Below are positions 1-7,933 of a DNA stretch of 40,304 bases, piece after piece. Origin of the DNA: Flaviramulus sp. (GTDB lineage Bacteria > Bacteroidota > Bacteroidia > Flavobacteriales > Flavobacteriaceae); NCBI RefSeq assembly GCF_013001275.1, contig NZ_JABDMV010000052.1, forward strand, positions 1-40,304, read 5' to 3'. The notes beneath the pieces were generated by a model, which did no database searches, had not been told where the DNA came from, and was given only the letters and a program-made list of their open reading frames with translations. The number at the start of each line of letters is the position of its first letter. The first letter of the stretch is position 1. The position numbers and the translations under genes are program-made.

Positions 1-80
1 ATGTAATCTAATTCACTATCTGCTCCTGAATCTTTGTAGAGCAGGTCGTCTATATTTTTAAATGTTTGTTCAAAACTCAT
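1..80 (-). CDS. hsdM: Type I restriction-modification DNA methylase subunit, N-terminus only
   Basis: The complement of the first 80 bases starts with ATG and reads MSFEQTFKNIDDLLYKDSGA followed by DSELDY, then leaves the window. This matches the very conserved N-terminus of HsdM-type N6-adenine methylases (family knowledge), whose helical N-terminal domain carries the EQTxKNIDDxLxKDxGxxSELDY pattern. HsdM partners HsdS (target recognition) and HsdR (cleavage); these would lie outside the window to the left. A tyrosine recombinase gene lies just upstream on the same strand. Only about 26 codons are visible, so catalytic motifs cannot be checked. Confidence 0.8.
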   Translation of the reverse strand, partial: MSFEQTFKNIDDLLYKDSGADSELDY

Positions 81-283
81 ATTTCAATTTCTTCTTTTCT
101 ATTTCGTTCAGAGCGTTGGCAAAAAACAGCTCTTTTGGTTTTTTCAGCGTTGGCTTATGTATCGGCAAAAAACCAAATGTGCTGTTTGTGTGATGGCGTT
201 TTTAGTTCAAATGTTCAATTTCAGCACGATTTTCCGCATTATGCACAACTCGTTATATGTGGAACAAAAGTTACTTTTATCCG
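81..283. repeat. Non-coding stretch with long imperfect palindrome and short direct repeats
   Basis: The 203 bases between the recombinase stop and the hsdM start hold no convincing gene. They contain an inverted repeat of 21-base arms (124-144 and 167-187) with two mismatches and a 22-base loop. The core of each arm is CAGC then TTTGGTTTTTT or its complement. GCGTTGGC occurs twice in direct orientation (113-120 and 147-154). On the minus strand this is the leader of hsdM. The structure could be a recombination site for the neighbouring integrase, a transcription-controlling hairpin, or a remnant of a dispersed repeat family. Which of these applies is inference. Confidence 0.6.
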
Positions 284-1468
284 TTAGTTATTGCGGGATA
301 ATAGGAAGTTTTGTTCCTCTTTTTGGGTTTCTTTTAATTGGTTAATAGCATTATCTAAAGGACTTTTTATGTTAACTAAATCTTTTCTAGATACGTGCGT
401 GTAAATCATGGTGGTTTCAGGTTTACTATGTCCTAAAAGTTCTTGTATATGTCTAATGCCTACACCGTTTTCCAATAAATGTGTGGCATAACTATGCCTT
501 AAAGTATGTGGTGTAACATATGTTTTTATATTAGCTGCTTCGCATGATTTTGCTAAAAATTTCCGGACACTACTTGCCGAATAAGTGCCACCCTTTGCAC
601 CCTCAATAAAGTAAACTTTGGGCGTATAAGTGTTTAAATAATTAAATAAAAGTGGTAAAAAACTTTCTGCTAGTCCTACGTAGCGGTCTTTTCTGCCTTT
701 AGCATTTTTTACTATTAGTTGTTTACGGTCTATAAAAAAGTGTTCAATTTTTAAATTTAAAACCTCACTTATTCTTAAACCCGCCGAGTAAAGTAATGCC
801 AAAATGGCGCGGTGTTTTAGGTTTTTTGTACATCGTAATAAATTAATTACATCTTCTTGTGATAAAACTGTTGGTAGTTTTTTTGATTTTTTTGGTCGGG
901 TTAATTCTATATTATTAATTTGAGTATCTGGATAAAAAGCGATAAATATTTTGACTGCGCTAATAAACTGCCTTTGGGTACTTACGGCGTATTTTCTATT
1001 TATAAATACATTCTCAATAAATAATTCAACATCTCTATTATTTAAATTGCGTAAATCTTTGCTATTGTTAAAATCAATAAAATCTGCCATAAAAAAACTA
1101 TAGGTATTTATGGTACTTTTACTATAACGTTTCCCCTTTAAATATTTATAAAAATTATTGAGTAAATTTTTATTATCAGCACTTAACCGTCGCACCCTTT
1201 TCTCTGGAAATTTAGTTGGTTTTACTGATGGCTTATCAAATAATGGCTTGCTATTAACAAAAGCATGTTGTTTGAAAACAGAAAATATTAGTTTTAAATT
1301 TGAAGGGTTATTTTTAATATACCAGCTTTTTAAAGTTTTACTCCATCTAGCTTCTGGTAAGGTACGCACAAGTTTTATAAGGCTATCATTATAATCAAAT
1401 TGTATTAGTATTTGATTGATATTATTATGAAATTTTGGTTTTAATATTATGGTTGGAAACGGCGTCAA
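284..1468 (-). CDS. Tyrosine recombinase / integrase (XerC/D-like)
   Basis: This 394-residue protein is a site-specific recombinase. An N-terminal arm-type region (about 1-95) is followed by a SAM-like core-binding domain (about 97-180) and a catalytic domain (about 200-370). The whole catalytic set is visible: Arg232 in GLRISE, Lys257 or Lys260 in AKGRKDR, His321 and Arg324 in HTLRH, His347 in LLGH, and Tyr356 in TMIYTHV, so it should be active. The only plausible start is TTG at 1466-1468, because an in-frame TAA lies five codons upstream and the first internal Met is at residue 127. It shares strand with hsdM, 203 bases downstream. Recombinases beside type I restriction loci often invert or exchange hsdS segments (known); here that is an inference. 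Housekeeping dimer resolution is less likely because of the extra N-terminal domain. Confidence 0.9.
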   Translation of the reverse strand: MTPFPTIILKPKFHNNINQILIQFDYNDSLIKLVRTLPEARWSKTLKSWYIKNNPSNLKLIFSVFKQHAFVNSKPLFDKPSVKPTKFPEKRVRRLSADNKNLLNNFYKYLKGKRYSKSTINTYSFFMADFIDFNNSKDLRNLNNRDVELFIENVFINRKYAVSTQRQFISAVKIFIAFYPDTQINNIELTRPKKSKKLPTVLSQEDVINLLRCTKNLKHRAILALLYSAGLRISEVLNLKIEHFFIDRKQLIVKNAKGRKDRYVGLAESFLPLLFNYLNTYTPKVYFIEGAKGGTYSASSVRKFLAKSCEAANIKTYVTPHTLRHSYATHLLENGVGIRHIQELLGHSKPETTMIYTHVSRKDLVNIKSPLDNAINQLKETQKEEQNFLLSRNN

Positions 1469-1520
1469 ATTACATGTTATTTAAAACATCAAAATATAAC
1501 TTTTTCGTCAGAAAATAAAA

Positions 1521-2159
1521 CTAAAATGTATTTAATTTTTTGGAATCTCTTACTTCTTTTTCTAAATGATCTAAGTATAAAATACCATTTAAATGATCTA
1601 TTTCATGTTGAAAAATAACCGAAGTAAAACCAGTTACAGTTTCTATTTTATGTTCGGCATTCATAGTGTCGTATTCCATCTTAATAGTTAGAGCTCGGTT
1701 ATAAAGAGTGTCACTTCTATTAGGAATTGATAAACAGCCTTCTTTAAAAATTTGTGTTTCACTTGAGTATTCAATAATCACAGGATTTAAATACACTTCA
1801 AACGGAAAATTTTCTTTATCAAAACGTTGCACCCAAATAATATTTTTTAAAATCCCTACTTGTGGCGCCGCAATACCAACGCCTAACGATATGCTATCTC
1901 TAACTGTTGCATACAGCCGTTTTACAAAACTTTGAAGTGTAATGTTATTAATATTTGGTTTTATATAAGTGCTTTTTGATCGAAGTAAAAGGGAATCGGT
2001 TGTATTAGTTATTTTATAAACACGCATGGGTTTTAAACTGTCCGCATTCATAATTAGTTTAAATTCTTCGGGAGAAAATGAATTGTTTTTAAGATGTTTT
2101 GAACTTGAACACCCTAAAATTATTAATATGTGAATAAGAAAAAGTATTAATTTTTTCAT
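1521..2159 (-). CDS. Peptide deformylase-like lipoprotein
   Basis: The protein carries all three peptide deformylase motifs: GVGIAAPQVG (motif 1), EGCLS (motif 2, metal-binding Cys) and QHEIDH (motif 3, two metal His and catalytic Glu). Such enzymes remove the formyl group from nascent N-formyl-methionine. Unusually, the N-terminus is a lipoprotein signal: MKK, a hydrophobic stretch, then LIILGCSS with the lipobox Cys at residue 17. The domain would therefore lie outside the cytoplasm, away from ribosomes. The start at 2159 (MKKLILF) is preferred; an upstream in-frame start at 2183 would add eight residues and spoil a normal signal. It is the last gene of the mre/rod cluster, 31 bases after rodA. 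A canonical cytosolic deformylase is expected elsewhere in the genome. The substrate is unknown. Confidence 0.85.
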   Translation of the reverse strand: MKKLILFLIHILIILGCSSSKHLKNNSFSPEEFKLIMNADSLKPMRVYKITNTTDSLLLRSKSTYIKPNINNITLQSFVKRLYATVRDSISLGVGIAAPQVGILKNIIWVQRFDKENFPFEVYLNPVIIEYSSETQIFKEGCLSIPNRSDTLYNRALTIKMEYDTMNAEHKIETVTGFTSVIFQHEIDHLNGILYLDHLEKEVRDSKKLNTF

Positions 2160-2190
2160 CAGTGTAAAATAAAAAAACGCCAATTATTGG

Positions 2191-3468
2191 TTACCATTCG
2201 TTTATACGGTTGGAATCTAATTTTATAAATATAAATATCAAAATTGTAAATGCCCAAAGCCCAGAACCACCATAACTAAATAAAGGCAACGGTATTCCAA
2301 TGGTAGGAATTAAGCCCATTACCATACCAATATTTACTAAAAAATGAATAAATATTATTGATGCTACTCCATAACCATACGCTCTACTAAATTGCGACTT
2401 TTGTATTTCGGCTAAATGTAAAATACGGAGCAATAACAGTACAAAAACAATAACTACAAAAGCACTACCTAAAAAACCCCATTCTTCGCCCACGGTACTA
2501 AAAATATAATCAGTATGTTGCTCTGGTACAAATTTGCCAGTTGTACGTGTGCCCTCCATAAAACCTCTGCCTGTAAAACCACCAGAGCTGATTGCTTTTT
2601 CAGATTCGTTTAAATTATAAGCAAAGGTCTGTTTCATCTTTTCCAATTTATCTGGATCTGTTTCCAAACGTAACCATAAACTTATTCGGTCTTGTTGATG
2701 GGGTTTTAATATGCTTTGATAAAAGAATTTTACACCAAACGAAATTGCTATTGCAGCAATTATTATAAATATCGATTGATAAATTCTTAATTTTTTCTTG
2801 CTTAAAAAATGATATCCAACTACAAAGACAGCAGTAATAATTGAGGAAAAAATATATCCAAATTTTAATGATAAAACGGCTAGTATAATAATTGAAATAC
2901 CAATGGTTAAGTAATATTTTGGTAACCCCTCTCTATATAAAACAAAAAAGAATGCCATATAAACTATGGTGCTTCCCGTGTCATTTTGTAACAACACTAA
3001 AACAGCTGGTATTAAAATAATTATAAAGGTTTGTATTTGGTCTTTTAATGAATTTATATTGGTATTTAAATCACTTAAATATTTTGCCACCGCAAGAGCT
3101 GTTGCAGTTTTAGCAAACTCGCTGGGTTGCAGCGTCATGCCGCCAAATGCGTACCATGAAGTAGCCCCGTTTACATTTTTCCCAAATATAAATAAACCAA
3201 CTAACGAGATCATGGCAATAATGTAAATGATACTGGAAAAACGCTCATAAAATTTAGCGTCGATTGCCAATAGGAGAATAATTAACCCGAAGGTTAATAA
3301 AATGAAAATGAGTTGTTTTCCGTAAGGTTGCGAAACATCAAAATAACTAATATCTGTTCCTGTGTGCGAAGCCGATAAAATGTTTAGCCAGCCAAAACCA
3401 ACTAAAAGGAAAAAAAGTATAATGGTAATCCAGTCGAATTTAAAATGTCTGTTAGTAGTCCTAACCAT
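2191..3468 (-). CDS. rodA: Rod shape-determining SEDS glycosyltransferase RodA
   Basis: This 425-residue polytopic membrane protein of the SEDS family polymerises lipid II glycan during cell elongation, working as a pair with PBP2. Roughly ten hydrophobic segments are visible. Family signatures include GGMTLQPSEFAK near residue 115, the periplasmic loop with PEQHTDYIFSTVGEEWGF around 315-335, and GIPLPLFSYGGSG near the C-terminus. The ATG at 3468 is chosen; a TTG lies one codon upstream. Its start is almost contiguous with the PBP2 stop at 3472-3474, which implies co-translation. The order mreB-mreC-mreD-mrdA-rodA is the classical elongasome operon and supports the assignment. Confidence 0.96.
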   Translation of the reverse strand: MVRTTNRHFKFDWITIILFFLLVGFGWLNILSASHTGTDISYFDVSQPYGKQLIFILLTFGLIILLLAIDAKFYERFSSIIYIIAMISLVGLFIFGKNVNGATSWYAFGGMTLQPSEFAKTATALAVAKYLSDLNTNINSLKDQIQTFIIILIPAVLVLLQNDTGSTIVYMAFFFVLYREGLPKYYLTIGISIIILAVLSLKFGYIFSSIITAVFVVGYHFLSKKKLRIYQSIFIIIAAIAISFGVKFFYQSILKPHQQDRISLWLRLETDPDKLEKMKQTFAYNLNESEKAISSGGFTGRGFMEGTRTTGKFVPEQHTDYIFSTVGEEWGFLGSAFVVIVFVLLLLRILHLAEIQKSQFSRAYGYGVASIIFIHFLVNIGMVMGLIPTIGIPLPLFSYGGSGLWAFTILIFIFIKLDSNRINEW

Positions 3469-3471
3469 CAA

Positions 3472-5406
3472 TTACTGGGATTTATTAATTTGGTTTAATT
3501 TCTTTTTTAATTGGTAGTATTCTTGCTCATCAACAATTTGCATACTTGTTTCACCATTTATTTTAAATGGTTCGCCCGAATATGGTTTCGCATATTCATT
3601 TTCTAAGCTGTGTTTTAAAAGCCATTCTTCTAAATCAGTTCTAGTAATATAGCCTTTAATGTGTTTTTCGATGAGTAAACTTGCTACTTTACCAGCAAAT
3701 CTGCTTCCCCAATAACCATTTTCAACAAAAACGGCAATCGCTATTTTCGGGTCATCTTTTGGGGCAAATGCTACAAATATAGAGTGGTCTGTAAGTTGTG
3801 TTTTTACGCTATCTATAATGGCATAATTTTCAACGGTGCCTGTTTTTCCACATATGTCAATGTCTTTTACTTGCAATGATGCTGCGGTTCCTTTTTTATA
3901 TACTTGTAACATACCTTCAATTACAGGCTCAAAATGTTGTTTGCTTATGGTTGTGTATTTTGGTTTTGTAAACTTTTCTGGTAGCGTTTCCCCTTCAATA
4001 TTTTTTATAATGTGTGGTGTAAAAAAATGGCCTCTGTTCGCTATAGCTGCCGTCATATTCGCCAATTGTATGGGTGTTGTGGCTACTTCTCCCTGCCCAA
4101 TGGCATTCGATATGGTATAGGTTGAGTAAAACGTTTTGGGGTAAATGCGTTTGTAATAATCTCTATCTGGTATACGCCCTTTTTGGCCAACATATAAATC
4201 GTTGTTTAAAAATTTGCCTAAACCAAAGCTTTTAGCATGTTTGCTCCACGCATTTATACCATCGGTCGCGCTGCCGTTATTATCTAAAATTTTTCGATAA
4301 GCCGTTGCAAAATATGCGTTGCAGGATTTTTGTATTCCTGTAATTAAATCGTTTCTAGCACCATAATTACAGTGGCATTTCATAAAACTATTACCATATT
4401 TATAGCCTTTATAGCAAGTAACTTTGTCGGTAACATTTAATACATTTTCTTCAAGTGCTATTAAGGCATTCATTAACTTAAAAGGTGACCCAGGTTCGTA
4501 CACACCCTGAATACTTCTGTTAAATAATGGTTTTGCTATGGTGTCTCGTAAAAGTCTCGTAAAATTTTTAGAGCGTTGTCTACCTACCAACAAATTAGGA
4601 TCGTATGTCGGCGCAGCTATCATTGCCAATATTTCTCCCGTTGACGGTTCAATGGCTATAACGCCTCCGCGCTTATTTTTCATCAACAACTCACCGTAAG
4701 CTTGTAGTTGGGCGTCAATTGTAATTGTGATGTCTTTTCCTTGTTCCGGAATGGTATCAAATTCTCCGTTTTTATAAGGTCCGATATTTCTATTAAATCG
4801 ATCTTTTTGAATAAACTTAATGCCTTTTACACCTCGTAACGTTTTTTCATAACTAGCTTCAACACCTTGCTTGCCAATTAAATCACCCATTCTATAGTAT
4901 GGGTCTCTATTTATAATAGCATTGTTAACTTCGCCAATATCTCCTAATACATTGGCACCAATAGTGGTTTGATAGTGCCGTAATGATCGTTTTTGAATAT
5001 AAAAACCTTCAAACTTTCGCATTTTTTCTTGTAAAACAGCATAATCTTCTTTTGATAAATGAGAAACAAAAACTGATGGTAATCGGGGAGAATAACGATA
5101 GGCTTTTTTGTAAGTGTCAATAAATTTCTTTTTATCAATTTTTAATAACGAACAAAATTCTAACGTATCTAAAGGCTCTACTTCTCGCGGAATAACCATA
5201 ACATCGTAAGATGGTTGATTGGCTACTAAAAGTTCGCCATCTCTATCATAAACAAACCCTCTTTTAGGGTAATCGTAAACTTTTCGTATTGCATTATCTT
5301 CAAATAAATTATGAACACTGGCATTATATACCTGTAAATAGAAGAGTCTTGATAAAAATAAAATACCTACGGCAATTATAGAAATAAAAAGTAATAATTG
5401 TCTCAT
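3472..5406 (-). CDS. mrdA: Penicillin-binding protein 2 (elongation transpeptidase)
   Basis: This class B penicillin-binding protein of 644 residues crosslinks peptidoglycan as RodA's partner. It has an N-terminal membrane anchor (about 3-24), a dimerisation/pedestal domain (to about 220) and a transpeptidase domain with all three active-site motifs: Ser307-Pro-Phe-Lys310, Ser361-Cys-Asn363 and Lys521-Thr-Gly523. A Cys-rich stretch between the first two motifs (Cys331, Cys344, Cys346) recalls the metal-binding loop known in PBP2, but metal binding is inference. Its ATG overlaps the TGA of mreD by four bases (ATGA), which suggests translational coupling. The C-terminus is charged and has no extra domain. 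Confidence 0.96.
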   Translation of the reverse strand: MRQLLLFISIIAVGILFLSRLFYLQVYNASVHNLFEDNAIRKVYDYPKRGFVYDRDGELLVANQPSYDVMVIPREVEPLDTLEFCSLLKIDKKKFIDTYKKAYRYSPRLPSVFVSHLSKEDYAVLQEKMRKFEGFYIQKRSLRHYQTTIGANVLGDIGEVNNAIINRDPYYRMGDLIGKQGVEASYEKTLRGVKGIKFIQKDRFNRNIGPYKNGEFDTIPEQGKDITITIDAQLQAYGELLMKNKRGGVIAIEPSTGEILAMIAAPTYDPNLLVGRQRSKNFTRLLRDTIAKPLFNRSIQGVYEPGSPFKLMNALIALEENVLNVTDKVTCYKGYKYGNSFMKCHCNYGARNDLITGIQKSCNAYFATAYRKILDNNGSATDGINAWSKHAKSFGLGKFLNNDLYVGQKGRIPDRDYYKRIYPKTFYSTYTISNAIGQGEVATTPIQLANMTAAIANRGHFFTPHIIKNIEGETLPEKFTKPKYTTISKQHFEPVIEGMLQVYKKGTAASLQVKDIDICGKTGTVENYAIIDSVKTQLTDHSIFVAFAPKDDPKIAIAVFVENGYWGSRFAGKVASLLIEKHIKGYITRTDLEEWLLKHSLENEYAKPYSGEPFKINGETSMQIVDEQEYYQLKKKLNQINKSQ

Positions 5407-5909
5407 TTAGTTTTTCTGCTGAAAATAATAGTAACCGTTATACTTAATAAAATAGTAAATATACTTGAGAATAACGTTTTTTGAAGCACTAAAAGTATCT
5501 TAGAAATGCTAAATATTTCTAAAGAAAACAAGACTAAATGATGCATTACAGTTAAAAGGGTTAAATAAATAAGTTTAGAATCGAAATCGACAGAATTAAA
5601 TTTTACCGTTTGGTGCTCGTAAATAGTACCGAATGAGAATTTTAAAATAACGGGTCTTATGTATGCTATAAACACACAAGCGGCTGCATGAATGCCTCCA
5701 GTATCTAAAAACAAATCAATCGTCAAACCTAAAAAGAAACTGAGTAAAATTAAAATAACTCGATTATTTTTTATAGGAAATAATGCAATGAATAAAATAT
5801 AAAAATAGGGATTTATGTACCCTAAAAAATTGATGTGATTTAATATTAATACTTGTACGAGTACTAAAACAAAAAAACGGACCGTATGTATTGAAAATAA
5901 GTTATTCAT
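5403..5909 (-). CDS. mreD: Rod shape-determining membrane protein MreD
   Basis: This small, very hydrophobic protein of 168 residues has five or six predicted membrane segments, typical in length and composition of MreD. MreD sequences are poorly conserved, so the call rests largely on position: the gene sits exactly between mreC (8-base overlap) and PBP2 (4-base overlap). MreD acts in the inner membrane with MreC to connect cytoplasmic MreB filaments to RodA-PBP2. No catalytic motif is expected or seen. The short motif GLTIDLFLDTGGIHAAA in the middle is characteristic of bacteroidetal MreD. Confidence 0.9.
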   Translation of the reverse strand: MNNLFSIHTVRFFVLVLVQVLILNHINFLGYINPYFYILFIALFPIKNNRVILILLSFFLGLTIDLFLDTGGIHAAACVFIAYIRPVILKFSFGTIYEHQTVKFNSVDFDSKLIYLTLLTVMHHLVLFSLEIFSISKILLVLQKTLFSSIFTILLSITVTIIFSRKTK

Positions 5910-6723
5910 TCACTCCGTTTTCTAAATTTGTAATCTCACTAAGGTCCACATTTTCTATAATGTAAACGTGTTCGATACTCGTCATGTCGTTAAAAAGTTT
6001 TACTTCAATTTCATAATAATTTTCGGCAGCATCCAATTGAAAACTTTCAATAGTACCGATATCTATATTTTTTGGAAAAATAGATGAACGGCCAGAGGTA
6101 ATTATAGTATCGCCTTTAGCGAAGATTGCTACTTTGGGAATATCTAATAGTTGTGTGAATTCTGGCGATTTACCATTCCACGTTAAGGTTCCAAAATGGT
6201 TGGATTTTTTTAACTGTGCGCTAATTTTACTAGTTGTGTTTAAAATGGACAATACCGTTGCATAATTAGAACTAGTTTTATCTACAATACCAATAATTCC
6301 TTTTGATGAAATAACCCCGAAATCTTGTTTAACACTATCGTTAGTGCCTTTGTTTAATGTTAGGAAGTTATCCGTCAAGGAATAGCTGTTTTTAATTACG
6401 TTGGCGTTGTAAAATCGATACGCTTTATTAAAAGTCAAACTATCAATGTATGTTGAATCTACTAAACCTTTCGAATTTCGTAAAATTGAGCGTAGTCTTA
6501 AATTTTCAGCGGCTAAAAGTTGATTTTGGGATTTTAATTTGAAATAATTATTAAAATCATTTATTGAATTATATACGCCGCCAGTTAAGAAATTGGCAGA
6601 GTTTATAAATTTACTTTTATGGTATGAATGTGATTGAATAGTAAATAAAATAGAAACACTAAATAGCAACAAGAACAACAAAAAGTTTTTGTTTCTTATT
6701 ATAAAATTAATAATCTGTTGCAT
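5902..6723 (-). CDS. mreC: Rod shape-determining protein MreC
   Basis: This 273-residue bitopic protein links MreB and MreD to the periplasmic synthesis machinery. A short cytoplasmic tail and a single membrane helix (about 12-29) are followed by a coiled-coil segment around 60-85 (LKSQNQLLAAENLRLRS) and a beta-rich periplasmic domain. The stretch GVISSKGIIGIVDKTSSNYA matches the MreC core (phage-like beta domain). The start ATG at 6721-6723 lies 24 bases after the mreB stop, and the 3' end overlaps mreD by 8 bases. Length and order are normal for the family. Confidence 0.95.
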   Translation of the reverse strand: MQQIINFIIRNKNFLLFLLLFSVSILFTIQSHSYHKSKFINSANFLTGGVYNSINDFNNYFKLKSQNQLLAAENLRLRSILRNSKGLVDSTYIDSLTFNKAYRFYNANVIKNSYSLTDNFLTLNKGTNDSVKQDFGVISSKGIIGIVDKTSSNYATVLSILNTTSKISAQLKKSNHFGTLTWNGKSPEFTQLLDIPKVAIFAKGDTIITSGRSSIFPKNIDIGTIESFQLDAAENYYEIEVKLFNDMTSIEHVYIIENVDLSEITNLENGVNE

Positions 6724-6747
6724 GGGTTATAGGCCAGTTTTAAGCGC

Positions 6748-7776
6748 TTATTTTATCAGTACACTTTTGTATTTAGGTATATTTTTAAGTGTTATACCCG
6801 TTCCTCTTACAACCGCTCTTAAGGGATCTTCAGCAATATAAACAGGTAAATCTGTTTTTTGAGAAAGGCGTTTATCCAATCCGCGTAGCATCGATCCACC
6901 TCCAGCTAAATAAATGCCGGTGTTATATATATCGGCCGCGAGTTCCGGTGGTGTTTGTCCTAAGGTTTCCATTACAGCGTCCTCAATACGTAAAATAGAT
7001 TTATCTAAAGCCTTTGCAATTTCCCGATAAGAAATTTGAACTTGTTTAGGTTTCCCGGTAAGTAAATCTCGTCCTTGAACACTCATATCTTCTGGTGGTA
7101 AATCTAAATCTTCAGTAGCGGCACCAATCTGTATTTTTATTTTTTCAGCAGTGCGTTCACCTACATATAAGTTGTGTTGAGTACGCATATAATAAACAAT
7201 ATCATTTGTAAAAACATCACCTGCAATTTTAACAGATTTATCGCAAACAATACCACCCAATGCAATTACAGCAATTTCAGTAGTTCCTCCACCTATATCC
7301 ACAACCATATTTCCTTTTGGTTGCATAATATCAACTCCAATACCAATGGCAGCAGCCATAGGCTCATGAATTAAATAAACTTCTTTACCATTTACACGTT
7401 CGCAAGATTCTTTTACGGCACGCATTTCAACTTCAGTAATTCCCGATGGAATACAAACTACCATTCGTAACGCTGGTGTAAAAAATTTCTTTTTTAAAGC
7501 AGGTATGTTTTTAATAAACATACTTATCATTTGCTCAGACGCATCAAAATCGGCAATCACACCATCTTTCAACGGGCGAATAGTTTTGATATTTTCATGG
7601 GTTTTTCCTTGCATTAAGCTGGCTTCTTGTCCCACAGCAATTATTTTGCCAGAAATCCTGTCGCGAGCTACTATAGAAGGTGCATCAACAACAACTTTGT
7701 CGTTATGTATTATAAGTGTATTTGCAGTACCTAAATCAATTGCTATTTCTTCGGTTAGGAAGTCAAAAAATCCCAT
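6748..7776 (-). CDS. mreB: Actin-like cell-shape protein MreB
   Basis: This bacterial actin homologue of 342 residues polymerises under the membrane and steers lateral wall synthesis. Visible motifs are DLGTANTLI (phosphate 1, near residue 15), DIGGGTTEIAVIALGG (phosphate 2, about 160-175) and LAGGGSMLRGLD (adenosine motif, near 290). The N-terminal MGFFDFL is a short hydrophobic patch like the membrane-binding end of MreB. It is the first gene of the mre-rod operon. A possible -7 box (TACATTTA, minus strand, 7817-7824) lies about 40 bases upstream. Conservation is high and no residue is unusual. Confidence 0.98.
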   Translation of the reverse strand: MGFFDFLTEEIAIDLGTANTLIIHNDKVVVDAPSIVARDRISGKIIAVGQEASLMQGKTHENIKTIRPLKDGVIADFDASEQMISMFIKNIPALKKKFFTPALRMVVCIPSGITEVEMRAVKESCERVNGKEVYLIHEPMAAAIGIGVDIMQPKGNMVVDIGGGTTEIAVIALGGIVCDKSVKIAGDVFTNDIVYYMRTQHNLYVGERTAEKIKIQIGAATEDLDLPPEDMSVQGRDLLTGKPKQVQISYREIAKALDKSILRIEDAVMETLGQTPPELAADIYNTGIYLAGGGSMLRGLDKRLSQKTDLPVYIAEDPLRAVVRGTGITLKNIPKYKSVLIK

Positions 7777-7816
7777 GTGCTTTTTGTAATTTTAAATGGT
7801 TTAAAAACGAATCCCG

Positions 7817-7824
7817 TAAATGTA
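7817..7824 (-). promoter_or_regulatory. Possible -7 promoter box for the mre operon
   Basis: TACATTTA on the minus strand differs at one base from the Bacteroidota consensus TAnnTTTG and lies about 40 bases upstream of the mreB ATG. No clear -33 TTTG was found at the expected distance, so this is tentative. Confidence 0.3.
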
Positions 7825-7891
7825 ATAAAAGTTAATAAATATATGAGATTTATGGGTGTTCAAAATCATATTATACGTCAGTATCTTGTTC

Positions 7892-7924
7892 TTAGACGCT
7901 TTTTGTCGGTTTTCAAGCGTCTAA
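7892..7924 (-). terminator. Stem-loop after purH
   Basis: Perfect 10-base arms TTAGACGCTT and AAGCGTCTAA are separated by 13 bases, starting 9 bases after the purH stop on the minus strand. The following bases are not a strong T run, so termination may be weak; it may instead be an mRNA-stabilising hairpin. Its position between purH and the mreB promoter fits a boundary role. Confidence 0.55.
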
Positions 7925-7933
7925 ACAATGTGT

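Noticed and set aside
113-283. Integron attC site
   Set aside because: GTTGTGC, GTTGGCA and GTTAGTT are present but none fits the GTTRRRY/RYYYAAC core pairs, so it is only reported as a structured region.
66-345. Two short plus-strand reading frames (73 and 62 codons)
   Set aside because: They run through the palindromic leader and antisense to the recombinase end, with Cys- and Phe-rich composition unlike any known protein.
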